DNA of 54,038 bases. Source: Planctomycetaceae bacterium. Its GTDB lineage: Bacteria; Planctomycetota; Planctomycetia; Planctomycetales; Planctomycetaceae. Numbering within the stretch: position 1 is the stretch's first letter; the number at the start of each line of letters is the position of its first letter. The translations under genes and the position numbers were made by a program. Below the pieces are notes generated by a model, which worked only from the letters and a program-made list of their open reading frames with translations, made no database searches and had not been told where the DNA came from. Below are positions 1-7,400 of this stretch, in pieces. The stretch spans positions 1 through 54,038 of the forward strand of contig JAQWSQ010000031.1 of NCBI GenBank assembly GCA_029243145.1. Direction: 5' to 3'.

Positions 1-844
1 AGAGACTGTCGACCATCAGGTCGATGTACTTTTCCCAATCTTCAATCTTGTCTTCACCGATGACAATTTTACTGTAACCGGGTCCATGAGCGGCGACCTT
101 GGGATTGCCGGCATGTTGATCGACGGTCGCCTGTCCTCCAAAGATCGTCGAGCGTTCGCACGACTCCATGATGGCCGAGCCGCATTCGTGAGGTCCGGGG
201 TAGAGGCAGAACGCTTCGCGCGGGATGCCGGCTTTCACCATCGCTTCGAACATTCGGTAAGGCGTCCAAGGTTCGGAAGAACCCGGCTTGAGGACCAATC
301 CAATTTGTAGCGGGATCACGGGAAGCCAGAGTGTGTGGACACCGGGTGAGTTGGACGGCAAGACCCAGCCGCAGGCATTGGTTGTTGCCTGATAACTGAT
401 ATTGATGCCGCGTCCTTCTTCGCCGTAACCGTTACTGAAAACATCGAGAGGCAAGCCGCGCGTGAGTGCGTCGAGAACTTTGCCCATGTTCCTCATCACA
501 TAGGCACTTTTGCCCATGTTGAATTTGCACATATGCTCGGGCAGGCCGGTCGAAGCCGATTGAATGCGGCAGAACTCTTCGGGAGTTTGTGTGCCGTTCC
601 CCATCGGGAGTTCATCGTTGACATAATAGTCGGCGGCTTTCTCGCACATACCGATCAGGTCTTCGATGGAATATTGACGCAGGAGATCGCGTGCTTTCTT
701 GGCTTTGCGCATATCCATCTTGATGATGCCGCCGTTGGCCTGATGGACCTTGGCGAGTTCTTCGCCGGTTTCAAAATGGACGACGGGCGATTGATCCATC
801 GATTCGTAGGGTTTGCCCCAACGGATTACAGGGATTTCGAGCAT
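1..844 (-). CDS. Aldehyde dehydrogenase-superfamily acyl reductase, LuxC-like (C-terminus beyond window)
   Basis: The minus-strand reading frame is open from an ATG at 844-842 to the window edge, giving about 281 N-terminal residues. The segment around LPSNSPGVHTLWLPVI followed by LVLKPGSSEPWTP matches the substrate/NAD-binding core of the aldehyde dehydrogenase superfamily, and the downstream FCLYPGPHECG resembles the region leading to the catalytic loop. The catalytic cysteine is not reliably placed because the gene is cut. The upstream gene on the same strand is an adenylate-forming LuxE-like protein, so the pair resembles a fatty-acid reductase (LuxC/LuxE) arrangement that would make aldehydes from acyl groups. 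This pathway role is inferred. The Shine-Dalgarno site is weak, perhaps because the GxxExxY cassette now lies directly upstream. Confidence 0.7.
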   Translation of the reverse strand, partial: MLEIPVIRWGKPYESMDQSPVVHFETGEELAKVHQANGGIIKMDMRKAKKARDLLRQYSIEDLIGMCEKAADYYVNDELPMGNGTQTPEEFCRIQSASTGLPEHMCKFNMGKSAYVMRNMGKVLDALTRGLPLDVFSNGYGEEGRGINISYQATTNACGWVLPSNSPGVHTLWLPVIPLQIGLVLKPGSSEPWTPYRMFEAMVKAGIPREAFCLYPGPHECGSAIMESCERSTIFGGQATVDQHAGNPKVAAHGPGYSKIVIGEDKIEDWEKYIDLMVDSL

Positions 845-861
845 GGTAAATTTCTTTCATG

Positions 862-904
862 TTTTGACGCAAAGACGCAAAGAGTTGAAGAAACGCAAAG
901 AAAT
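862..904. repeat. Left inverted repeat of GxxExxY cassette
   Basis: The sequence starts TTTTGACGCAAAGACGCAAA and continues with a degenerate GAAGAAACGCAAAG block. It pairs in inverted orientation with 1326-1368. The CGCAAAG unit occurs three times within the copy. Confidence 0.7.
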
Positions 905-908
905 ATTT

Positions 909-1298
909 TTAATGATCCAACTGGTTCACGACTCGGTGAACTCTATTTTTGAGAAGTTTCTGGCCGAAGTTAATCACCAGCCCCAGTCGTTTATCAGTCA
1001 ATTTTAAGTAAGTTAAACATTGTGATCGGTAGATATCATGATCTTCTTCGGTCGCTTTACATTCCACAATCACAAGATCATTGACCAGAAGGTCAATCCG
1101 AAACGCTTTCGATAGTTGATTCCCTTTGTAAACAATCGGCACTTCAATCTGACGTTCAGCCTTCAAACCCTGACTTTCCAATTCAAACGCCAGAGCTTCT
1201 TCATAGAGACTTTCGAGGAGTCCGGGACCGCCAAGTTCGCGATGGACTTCTATGGCTGCACCGATAATGGCATGACTCAGATCATTTTCATTCATCAT
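909..1298 (-). CDS. GxxExxY family protein (predicted PD-(D/E)XK-like)
   Basis: This 129-residue protein has the hallmarks of the GxxExxY family: an N-terminal helix with AIIGAAIEVHRELGGPGLLESLYEEAL, which contains the G-x-x-E-x-x-Y motif, followed by a basic strand region, a YKG turn, and the nuclease-like strand FRIDLLVNDLVIVECKA. The D and E-x-K pattern there resembles a PD-(D/E)XK active site. The C-terminal LGLVINFGQKLLKNRVHRVVN is also typical. No biochemical function is established as far as I know. It lies between imperfect inverted repeats and between two functionally linked genes. A truncated paralogue is at 53705. Confidence 0.9.
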   Translation of the reverse strand: MMNENDLSHAIIGAAIEVHRELGGPGLLESLYEEALAFELESQGLKAERQIEVPIVYKGNQLSKAFRIDLLVNDLVIVECKATEEDHDIYRSQCLTYLKLTDKRLGLVINFGQKLLKNRVHRVVNQLDH

Positions 1299-1325
1299 GT
1301 CATACTACTCCGCACGCTTCATTCG

Positions 1326-1368
1326 ACTCTTCGCGATTCTTCTTCTCTTTGCGGCTTTGCGTCAAAAA
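1326..1368. repeat. Right inverted repeat of GxxExxY cassette
   Basis: Reverse-complemented, this copy reads TTTGACGCAAAGCCGCAAAG followed by a GAAGAAGAATCGCGAAGA block, matching 862-904 with only a few mismatches. It ends 16 bases before the stop codon of the LuxE-like gene. Confidence 0.7.
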
Positions 1369-1384
1369 AATAACTAACTCAAGC

Positions 1385-2482
1385 TCAATAAACGCCGACT
1401 GTTGTGCTTTGGGCGATTTCGTGAAACGGTCGAGTTCCCGAGACGCCGTCCCACGGGTATTGTTCGTGTGGACGTTCGCGTTCCCCTTCGTCGCGTTCCA
1501 TGAAGCCGGGAATAAACAGTTCGTGTGTCAGTGTGTAAAGTTTGACGCGACCGGTTTCGTCGTATTCAACAACTTCGTCGTAGTCGTCAAAGTTGACCAC
1601 TTCGACGACCGCTCGCGGTTGCGGAGCGTAATAGGTGATCTTGAAGTTGTCGGCAGGGTCGAAAGGCTTGCCGCAGGCGAGACCCATCAACGTGTTGCCG
1701 TAAGTTGGCGTGATGTAAACATTCTCGCCCAGCAACTCTTCTTTACAGAAGCGATACCATTGCGGCGTAAACTCGGTTCCACCGGCGAAGATGCCCGTGA
1801 TGCCGATCTCTTCAATGCTGGTGTCTTCATCGATGAGACGCAGAGCAAGAGCTTCGAGAAGCTTGGGTGTGGCGAACATACATTGCACGTTGTGGTTCGA
1901 TGTCAGGATGGTCATCGCCTGATCGATCACGTGCGCACTGTAGGCTTTGGCTTCATCGATCTTGCCTTGCTTGATCAATTTGACAACCCAGCGCGGATCG
2001 AGATCAACGCAGAAGCAAATGCCACCACGAGTTTGGCAGAGATGCTCGACGGCCAACCGCAATCGTCGCGGACCGGAGGGACCGAGCATCAGCCAGTTGG
2101 CTCCGCGCGGGAAGTATTCGTCGGGAAGCGTTTTGGAGAACTCTTCATAATCGATACGGAAGTCGTCGACGACACAGCGGCTCTTGGGAGTCCCCGTGGT
2201 GCCGCCCGTTTCAAAGACGTAACGACCTTTGTCGTGCCATTTTTTCGGGAGGAACCGATCAACCGGTCCGCCGCGAAGATCGTCGTCTTCAAACAGAGGG
2301 AATTTTTTCAGATCGTCAAAGCAGTTGACATCGGTGAGAGGATCGAAGTCGAACCCTGCGGATTTTTCGAGCCAATAGGGGGCTCCGTCTTCTGGGTGGA
2401 AGTGCAATTGCACGATTTCGACGGTTTGCTTGTCGACCGCTTCGCGAGCGGCTTTCACTTTGTCTTCCAGAGTCGTACTCAC
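1385..2482 (-). CDS. AMP-binding adenylate-forming protein, LuxE/PaaK-like
   Basis: This is a 365-residue protein with a GTG start preceded by an AGGAT-type ribosome site. The motif FETGGTTGTPKSRCV near residues 90-105 is the phosphate-binding loop of adenylate-forming enzymes. Later segments (FAGGTEFTPQWYRF, YITPTYGNTLMGLACG, TGRVKLYTLTHELFIPGF) follow the acyl-protein synthetase (LuxE) and phenylacetate-CoA ligase layout, including the late TGR-type turn. The short length without a full C-terminal AMP-binding subdomain favours LuxE. It is the first gene of a minus-strand unit whose distal member is an aldehyde-dehydrogenase-type reductase, so activation of an acyl or aryl acid before reduction is the likely role. 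The substrate cannot be read from sequence. Confidence 0.75.
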   Translation of the reverse strand: MSTTLEDKVKAAREAVDKQTVEIVQLHFHPEDGAPYWLEKSAGFDFDPLTDVNCFDDLKKFPLFEDDDLRGGPVDRFLPKKWHDKGRYVFETGGTTGTPKSRCVVDDFRIDYEEFSKTLPDEYFPRGANWLMLGPSGPRRLRLAVEHLCQTRGGICFCVDLDPRWVVKLIKQGKIDEAKAYSAHVIDQAMTILTSNHNVQCMFATPKLLEALALRLIDEDTSIEEIGITGIFAGGTEFTPQWYRFCKEELLGENVYITPTYGNTLMGLACGKPFDPADNFKITYYAPQPRAVVEVVNFDDYDEVVEYDETGRVKLYTLTHELFIPGFMERDEGERERPHEQYPWDGVSGTRPFHEIAQSTTVGVY

Positions 2483-2911
2483 GGTGAGATCCTGTTTCGA
2501 AAGGGTGATAATGTTTGATCAATCTCAACCTCGGCTTGGGGATTTCCTCAGCCAATGGAAGGATTGAAAGTGTGCATGATTTTGAAAAAACCGACCGAAT
2601 CCGTGGAGGGTCATCAGGTGGGAGCAGTCGCCGGGCGATCTGCCGATCATCCATTGTGTCGGAATGGGATGCGGTTTGCAATCATTGTCGACTCCCCGAA
2701 ATGATAGCCGAAACCACGTTTTCGTCCACGATTTTGATTCATTCTAGCCCCTTTCAGAATTCTCTGGTCAGCCAGAGGTTCGGGAGTGAATATGGGGCTG
2801 CGTGAGGTATCCACATGCGATTATTGGCACTGCCGGAAATGCGTGGTTATTTTATGGAATTGCGTGAAGCCTCAGTTCGACTTTCTTCGAAACGTGTGAA
2901 AGGAAATCACA
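2483..2911. other. Intergenic stretch between divergent genes, no gene recognised
   Basis: About 430 bases separate the divergent LuxE-like and glycosyltransferase-like genes. I see no convincing coding frame, RNA gene or strong hairpin. It must contain the promoters of both transcription units, but no clear -10/-35 pair could be assigned. Confidence 0.5.
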
Positions 2912-3847
2912 ATGTTGTATGCAATTACGAGTTACTTTAACCCTTGTCACTATGCCAACCGTCTCAAAAATTACCACATCTTCCGCGAGCATCTCAATGT
3001 GCCTTTGATTGCCATTGAATTGGGTTTCAATGGACATTTCGATCTCGATGAAGATGATGCCGACATCATGGTTCGCATCGAGGATGGCGATGTGATGTTC
3101 CAAAAGGAACGCTTACTCAATATTCTGATCGAGAGTCATCTTCCCGATGACTGCACGGAAGTCGCGTGGCTGGATTGCGATATTGTCTTTACACGTGATG
3201 ATTGGGCTGAAGCAACGAGCCAGGCTCTGAAACATTCTGATTTCGTGCAGCCGTTTGAATTCGCCCATCAGGCCAATGAAACTGACAGGGAATTAAAGAG
3301 TTTTGATGCTTCCAAGGTTGAGTTAAACTTCAGCTTCGCCAATCGTGCTCAGAGGGCCGACTTTGATCCACGGAAAATGATGCCCTACCTTCGCGCCCAA
3401 AATTATGGTCGTACGGGATTAGCTTGGGCGGCACGCCGTGACTGCCTCGAAGGAATCGGTTTATTTGATCACTGCATCATTGGAAGTGGAGACTGTGCGT
3501 TGCCTGCTCTGATGAAGGGAATGGAAGCATCCTTCCAGTCTTCTCTTTCCTCCGGCCCCATGTTTGACCGGGCATTTGAAAGCTGGAGCCATCAAATCCG
3601 TCAACGATCCGAGTTGACTGTGGATTGCATCCCAGGGACCTTGGTTCAACTTTGGCATGGCGACTATACCAATCGTCAATATGATGGACGGCACCATTTC
3701 TTAAGTGAACAATCGACCGATGCCGTCGCCGATCTTGTTCTGGGTGATGAAGGAGCTTGGCGCTGGGCGACTCCCAATTCGGAAATCGCACAGTATGTTT
3801 CTGATTACTTTTGGAGTCGTCAGGAAGACACTGCCGCTGTTGTCTAA
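2912..3847 (+). CDS. Glycosyltransferase-like protein (GT-A type)
   Basis: This 311-residue protein starts at an ATG with AAGGA eight bases upstream. It opens with MLYAITSYFNP, a first beta strand typical of GT-A folds, and contains EVAWLDCDIVF around residues 83-93, where the D-C-D triplet fits the metal/nucleotide-sugar DXD motif. There is no signal peptide or membrane segment, so it should act in the cytoplasm. The downstream GYxGLAWAARRDCLEGIGLFD-type region resembles the acceptor side of family-2-like enzymes. Donor and acceptor are unknown and no other glycan genes are adjacent. Confidence 0.6.
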   Translation: MLYAITSYFNPCHYANRLKNYHIFREHLNVPLIAIELGFNGHFDLDEDDADIMVRIEDGDVMFQKERLLNILIESHLPDDCTEVAWLDCDIVFTRDDWAEATSQALKHSDFVQPFEFAHQANETDRELKSFDASKVELNFSFANRAQRADFDPRKMMPYLRAQNYGRTGLAWAARRDCLEGIGLFDHCIIGSGDCALPALMKGMEASFQSSLSSGPMFDRAFESWSHQIRQRSELTVDCIPGTLVQLWHGDYTNRQYDGRHHFLSEQSTDAVADLVLGDEGAWRWATPNSEIAQYVSDYFWSRQEDTAAVV

Positions 3848-4021
3848 GCCAAGGTTGTCTAAATTTCCCGAACCAGATTCCCTTTTCGTCTGTCGGAGAG
3901 ATGCGTTGACCAACGACATCATCGCAGACGGGGAGGTGGATCATGGCATCACAAAATCAGCAGCAGTTCGTCAATCTCGAATCGGGTCAACCCTGCTTTC
4001 GAGACACCTAATTTCGAGACA

Positions 4022-4204
4022 ATGAGTAAACGGCGTCGCGGCTATCCGTCTGAGACGCACGTTAAACGAGGTGTGCGCGTTGTCCACGGCGACAAACTGC
4101 TCGTCGAGAAGCTCGGTCGCAATGACTTGTGTCCGTGTGGATCGGGTCAGCGGTTCAAATAATGCTGCCTGAAGAAAGGTTGCTTTTGTCGGTGTCCTGC
4201 GTGA
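4022..4204 (+). pseudogene. Small SEC-C motif protein interrupted by an in-frame TAA
   Basis: From the ATG at 4022 the frame encodes 46 residues ending in [16 protein letters not shown], the first half of a SEC-C zinc motif. TAA follows at 4160-4162, and the same frame continues with CCLKKGCFCRCPA to a TGA at 4202-4204. The two halves rebuild the canonical CPCGSGxxFKxCC pattern if the TAA replaces one sense codon. A short frame beginning at 3943 with a GGGAGGTGG ribosome site precedes it in another frame and may be the original 5' end, implying a second lesion. SEC-C motifs bind zinc and often dock to SecB or ribosomes; the truncated product would lack two ligands. Confidence 0.6.
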
Positions 4205-4366
4205 GGACTACTATCGGGAGTGAGTAAGACTCTCTCTTGATAAATAACGATTTCCGATATTCCCAATGGAATTTCTCTTTGGAAAAGATGGTGGTGATCC
4301 TAAACTGAAGGGACTTCGTTGGTTTGATAGAGACACAGAAATATCGACTTATCCTAGGAGTGATTC

Positions 4367-4729
4367 ATGCACCTCGAATGCCACATTGATAAATCGTTGC
4401 CGAATCAGGTTCGCGAAACCACAGAAGAACGTGTGCTTTCAAAACTCAGCCGTTTCCAAGAGCAAATTAAAGATGTTTCGGTGACTCTCCGCGACTTGAA
4501 TGGCCCCAAGGGGGGCGTCGATATTCAGTGTCGCGTCCATTTGAACTGCGAAATGACGGGCGAGACGGTGATTGAAGAGACGGCAGAAAATGTGGGAGCC
4601 GCTTTGACAGGTGCACTCGACCGAACCGTGCATACCTTGGCGCGAAAACGAGATCAAGTGGTGAAAAAACAGCGTCAAAGCACGACCATTCGGGGAGCGG
4701 CTGAGGAGTGGAATCAGGAAACCCTTTGA
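4367..4729 (+). CDS. hpf: Ribosome hibernation promoting factor (HPF/RaiA, short form)
   Basis: This 120-residue protein matches the S30AE domain: an N-terminal strand, a long helix (RETTEERVLSKLSRFQEQI), then VSVTLRDLNGPKGGVDIQCRVHL and a second helix ALTGALDRTVHTLARKRDQV. It lacks the C-terminal dimerisation domain of long HPF, so it is the short type that binds the 30S decoding channel and inactivates ribosomes in stationary phase. It lies 38 bases upstream of the tRNA-modification gene pair, which gives a translation-themed neighbourhood, although co-transcription is not proven. Confidence 0.85.
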   Translation: MHLECHIDKSLPNQVRETTEERVLSKLSRFQEQIKDVSVTLRDLNGPKGGVDIQCRVHLNCEMTGETVIEETAENVGAALTGALDRTVHTLARKRDQVVKKQRQSTTIRGAAEEWNQETL

Positions 4730-4767
4730 TCTTTCTGAGATAATCCTGATGATGGCTTATCACCCTC

Positions 4768-5856
4768 ATGGCCAACACTTCCACACATCGATTTGAGACT
4801 GTCGTTCTCGGGCAAGGACTTGCCGGCTCCTCGCTCGCATGGAAACTTCATGAACGCGGGGAGTCGGTGTTGTTGATTGACCGCGGTGATGAGTCCTCAT
4901 CCTCGCGGATTGCTGCCGGTTTGCTCACGCCGATCACCGGGCAACGTCTCGCTCGCTATCCCGATTGGGGACAGTTTTATAATGCTGCTAAAGCATTCTA
5001 TCGGATTGTCGAACAGCAAACGGGTGAGGCGTTTTTTTCTGAAACACCGATGGTGCGGGTTTTCGCATCGAGTGAAGAACGAGAACTGTTTCTCAAAAAA
5101 TATCGCGACGCCGATGATGTGAGATTGTGTGAGGCATCGGCATTGCCCAAAGCGGTCTCATCACCATTTGGTGGATTTGAGATGCTGACCGCGGCTCGGC
5201 TCGATACAAAATCCTATTTAGCCGCGACGCAAAGTTATTTCGAGACGCAGTGTGGATATCGGCAAGCAACAATATCTCTACCTGCAGATGTGCAGGTTGA
5301 GAAAGATCGAATCTCACTTCCGCGTTTGAACGTAGAGTGCAACCGAGTTGTTTTTTGTCAGGGATTTGAATCCACGAAAAATCCGTGGTTTCGAGACGTT
5401 CCATTTGATGCTGCCAAGGGTGAGATTCTCACGTTGAAAGTATCGGATTGGGAAGAGTCTAGAGTTGTCCATGCGGGAATATGGGTGGCTCCCGAACAAA
5501 ATGGTCACGTCCGAATTGGTGCCACCTACGAACGTGACCAACTCGATAAATGTCCCACAGAAGCGGGACGAACGGATCTTCTTAAAAGATGGAGCCAGTT
5601 ACAAAATGTTTCACAAGAAGAGGAGATCGTCGAACACCGGGCGGCAGTTCGTCCCGTGATTCATGGACGCTCGCCGAGAATGGGAGTTCATCCGAATGAC
5701 ACTCGACTTGGCTTTATGAACGGCTTGGGTTCGCGGGGGGCTTTGTTGTCTCCGGTCTTAGCAGATCAAATGAGAGGACTGTTGTGTGAAGGCATTGCCG
5801 TCGATAACAAATACGACCTTCATCAAAAAGTGGATCTTTCCTCATGCTTCGTTTGA
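4768..5856 (+). CDS. FAD-dependent oxidoreductase of the DAO family, candidate MnmL/MnmC(o)-type
   Basis: The 362-residue protein opens with a Rossmann dinucleotide motif (VVLGQGLAGSSLAW) and an acidic strand end LLIDRGD, followed by RIAAGLLTPITGQRL. The C-terminus LGFMNGLGSRGALLSPVLAD is the second FAD-contact region of DAO-type amine oxidases such as ThiO, glycine oxidase and the MnmC oxidase domain. Its stop codon overlaps the start of the MnmM-like methyltransferase by 13 bases, indicating translational coupling. In MnmC the FAD domain cleaves carboxymethyl from cmnm5U34 of tRNA before methylation, and here the two activities appear as separate adjacent genes. That substrate is inferred from context; a free amino-acid oxidase remains possible. 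Confidence 0.75.
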   Translation: MANTSTHRFETVVLGQGLAGSSLAWKLHERGESVLLIDRGDESSSSRIAAGLLTPITGQRLARYPDWGQFYNAAKAFYRIVEQQTGEAFFSETPMVRVFASSEERELFLKKYRDADDVRLCEASALPKAVSSPFGGFEMLTAARLDTKSYLAATQSYFETQCGYRQATISLPADVQVEKDRISLPRLNVECNRVVFCQGFESTKNPWFRDVPFDAAKGEILTLKVSDWEESRVVHAGIWVAPEQNGHVRIGATYERDQLDKCPTEAGRTDLLKRWSQLQNVSQEEEIVEHRAAVRPVIHGRSPRMGVHPNDTRLGFMNGLGSRGALLSPVLADQMRGLLCEGIAVDNKYDLHQKVDLSSCFV

Positions 5857-6416
5857 CCGACCGTGCTCATGAGATTTGCCGGCGTTTTTTACAGCCTGGC
5901 GACATTGCCATCGACGCGACTGTCGGTAATGGCCATGACACTCTATTTCTGGCGGAGACCGTTGGTCCTGAAGGACGAGTCTATGGTTTTGATGTGCAAG
6001 CAGCCGCTTTAGAACAGGCTCGGCAGAAACTTGGACCAGAGTATTCATCACGCGTCACATTATTCCATAACTCTCACGTGGAAATGAATCAGTTGATTGA
6101 CTCCGAACATCGCGGTCACATCAAGGTGGTCATGTTCAACCTGGGATACTTGCCGGGAGGGAATAAAGAGATCACGACTCATACTGAAAGTACGCTGCGT
6201 GCGATTGAAGCTGCCTGCGAGTTACTACATCCTGCCGGGCTTATCTCCGTCACCGCTTATCCGGGACACGAGGCGGGGCAACACGAAACCGGAGCCGTTG
6301 CTGACTTCTTCCGGGACTGTGAAGCCGATGGCTGGTGTTTGGAAATCATCGAAGCGGTTGCCGAAAGTGAGACGGCTCCTCGTTTGTTTCTCTTATCGGG
6401 TCAGGGGGGATCATAA
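5844..6416 (+). CDS. mnmM: Class I SAM methyltransferase, YtqB/MnmM family (tRNA wobble uridine)
   Basis: The 190-residue protein has the SAM-binding loop [15 protein letters not shown] near residues 24-38, the acidic strand VYGFDVQ, and the family-specific motif [17 protein letters not shown], typical of the rRNA_methylase/YtqB family now assigned as MnmM. MnmM methylates nm5(s2)U34 in tRNA to mnm5(s2)U. Its late helix-strand region ([17 protein letters not shown]) also fits. The start codon lies inside the 3' end of the FAD oxidoreductase gene, and the 3' end overlaps yidD, on the opposite strand, by 16 bases, so no room is left for a terminator between the convergent units. Confidence 0.8.
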   Translation: MLRLTDRAHEICRRFLQPGDIAIDATVGNGHDTLFLAETVGPEGRVYGFDVQAAALEQARQKLGPEYSSRVTLFHNSHVEMNQLIDSEHRGHIKVVMFNLGYLPGGNKEITTHTESTLRAIEAACELLHPAGLISVTAYPGHEAGQHETGAVADFFRDCEADGWCLEIIEAVAESETAPRLFLLSGQGGS

Positions 6417-6640
6417 CCCGGTTTTCCAAATGGATTGCAGCGGAGGACACGCCAAGTTCCTTTAGCGACTCCTTTGATGGCTCCATATTTTCGAATTGCC
6501 TGGATCATGTAATGGCTACATGTTGGTTGAAAGCGACATTGACGACCGATAATGGGGCTCAAAGTCCACTGATAGACTTTCACCAGACCGATCACGCAAT
6601 TGCCGGGCAAGTTCCAGATGGCACAGGCGAATGACTTCAT
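6401..6640 (-). CDS. yidD: Membrane protein insertion efficiency factor YidD
   Basis: This 79-residue protein carries the YidD signature: an amphipathic N-terminus ([17 protein letters not shown]), the cysteine motif [15 protein letters not shown] and [16 protein letters not shown] at the end. YidD sits at the inner membrane and assists YidC/Sec insertion. It starts within the last codons of rnpA (4-base overlap), the usual rnpA-yidD order, although yidC and rpmH are not adjacent here. Confidence 0.95.
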   Translation of the reverse strand: MKSFACAIWNLPGNCVIGLVKVYQWTLSPIIGRQCRFQPTCSHYMIQAIRKYGAIKGVAKGTWRVLRCNPFGKPGYDPP

Positions 6641-7014
6641 GAGTTCTTTTCCTGCTCACGATCAGCCAGCTTGTGACACAGCCGTTTCAATGATCGTCGA
6701 TAATCTCGCAAGGTGGCTTGAGAACCGTTGCGCGGAATCAAAATCAGATCGAAACCAACGGGGAGTTCGTGTTGAGAGAGACGAAAGGCTTCGCGCAATA
6801 GCCTTTTGATACGATTTCTCACCACTGCAGGGCCATGTTTGCGAGAGACAGACAGCCCGATCCGCGAGACCGGAGTCTCGGTTTGGTGAGAATCATTGGA
6901 CGACGAATAGATCAGTAGGTGATGGTCTGAGGCTCTGTTGCGGAGATCGTAGACGCGTTGAAATTCCGTCGGCAATCGCAGGTGTTGTTGTTTGCGAAAC
7001 CGCCAATCGGTCAT
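6637..7014 (-). CDS. rnpA: Ribonuclease P protein component
   Basis: The 125-residue protein begins with [20 protein letters not shown] and contains [21 protein letters not shown], matching the central RNR-type motif ([13 protein letters not shown]) that binds the P RNA. It helps RNase P trim 5' leaders from pre-tRNA. It overlaps the upstream membrane-protein gene and downstream yidD by four bases each. In many bacteria rnpA follows rpmH; here cbpA and a small membrane protein occupy that place. Confidence 0.95.
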   Translation of the reverse strand: MTDWRFRKQQHLRLPTEFQRVYDLRNRASDHHLLIYSSSNDSHQTETPVSRIGLSVSRKHGPAVVRNRIKRLLREAFRLSQHELPVGFDLILIPRNGSQATLRDYRRSLKRLCHKLADREQEKNS

Positions 7015-7388
7015 TTGGTCTCCTCTTGGGTTTCATCGCTCTCATTTTCGGCGGGTTGACTCTTCGCATGTTTGAGATACCAAAGTTCGTCTCGAGCTTG
7101 GGAGGGACCACGACCCGCGGCGATCTGCCGACGAGTGCGACGACCATAGATGAGAGTGACGGCCACCAGAAATAACCCGACCAGAAATATTCCCGCTGTC
7201 AGAATGATTCCAATTTCGAGTTTTCGCTTTTTCAGATCCTCATCTTCCTCGTCTAAATCAGAACTCTGACTGGTCGAGACATCACTGGTTAATTCAGTCG
7301 TCGCATTTTGAAGGGCTGTATCCTGCGCGAAGACTGTTTGCGAAGCAAGCAGCGCGAGTAGAATGAAGATCAATTTGGAGGAGTGCAT
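7011..7388 (-). CDS. Small secreted/membrane protein, unknown function
   Basis: The 125-residue product starts with a signal peptide (MHSSKLIFILLALLASQTVFA, cut probably after FAQ), has an acidic stretch DLDEEDEDLKKRK around residues 44-56, one transmembrane helix (IGIILTAGIFLVGLFLVAVTLIY) and a charged cytoplasmic tail ending in an acidic run. I do not recognise a family. The stop overlaps the rnpA start by four bases, so it is coupled to rnpA and yidD and may take part in membrane biogenesis, though that is only a contextual guess. Confidence 0.7.
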   Translation of the reverse strand: MHSSKLIFILLALLASQTVFAQDTALQNATTELTSDVSTSQSSDLDEEDEDLKKRKLEIGIILTAGIFLVGLFLVAVTLIYGRRTRRQIAAGRGPSQARDELWYLKHAKSQPAENESDETQEETK

Positions 7389-7400
7389 GCGAGAGCCTTT

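Larger units (their letters stand above)
862..1368. mobile_element. GxxExxY cassette bounded by imperfect inverted repeats
   Basis: A GxxExxY gene sits between two imperfect inverted repeats (862-904 and 1326-1368) whose core reads TTGACGCAAAGMCGCAAAGA. The cassette fills the gap between the stop codon of the LuxE-like gene (1385) and the start codon of the LuxC-like gene (844), as if inserted into an operon without breaking either gene. No transposase is present, so if it moves it must be mobilised in trans or by recombination. A related solo repeat lies at 22578-22617. Calling it a mobile element is an inference from these repeats. Confidence 0.5.

Noticed and set aside
1349..2518. Long plus-strand open frame (about 389 codons) opposite the LuxE-like gene
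   Set aside because: It is the antisense shadow of a clear adenylate-forming enzyme and has no recognisable motif or ribosome site.
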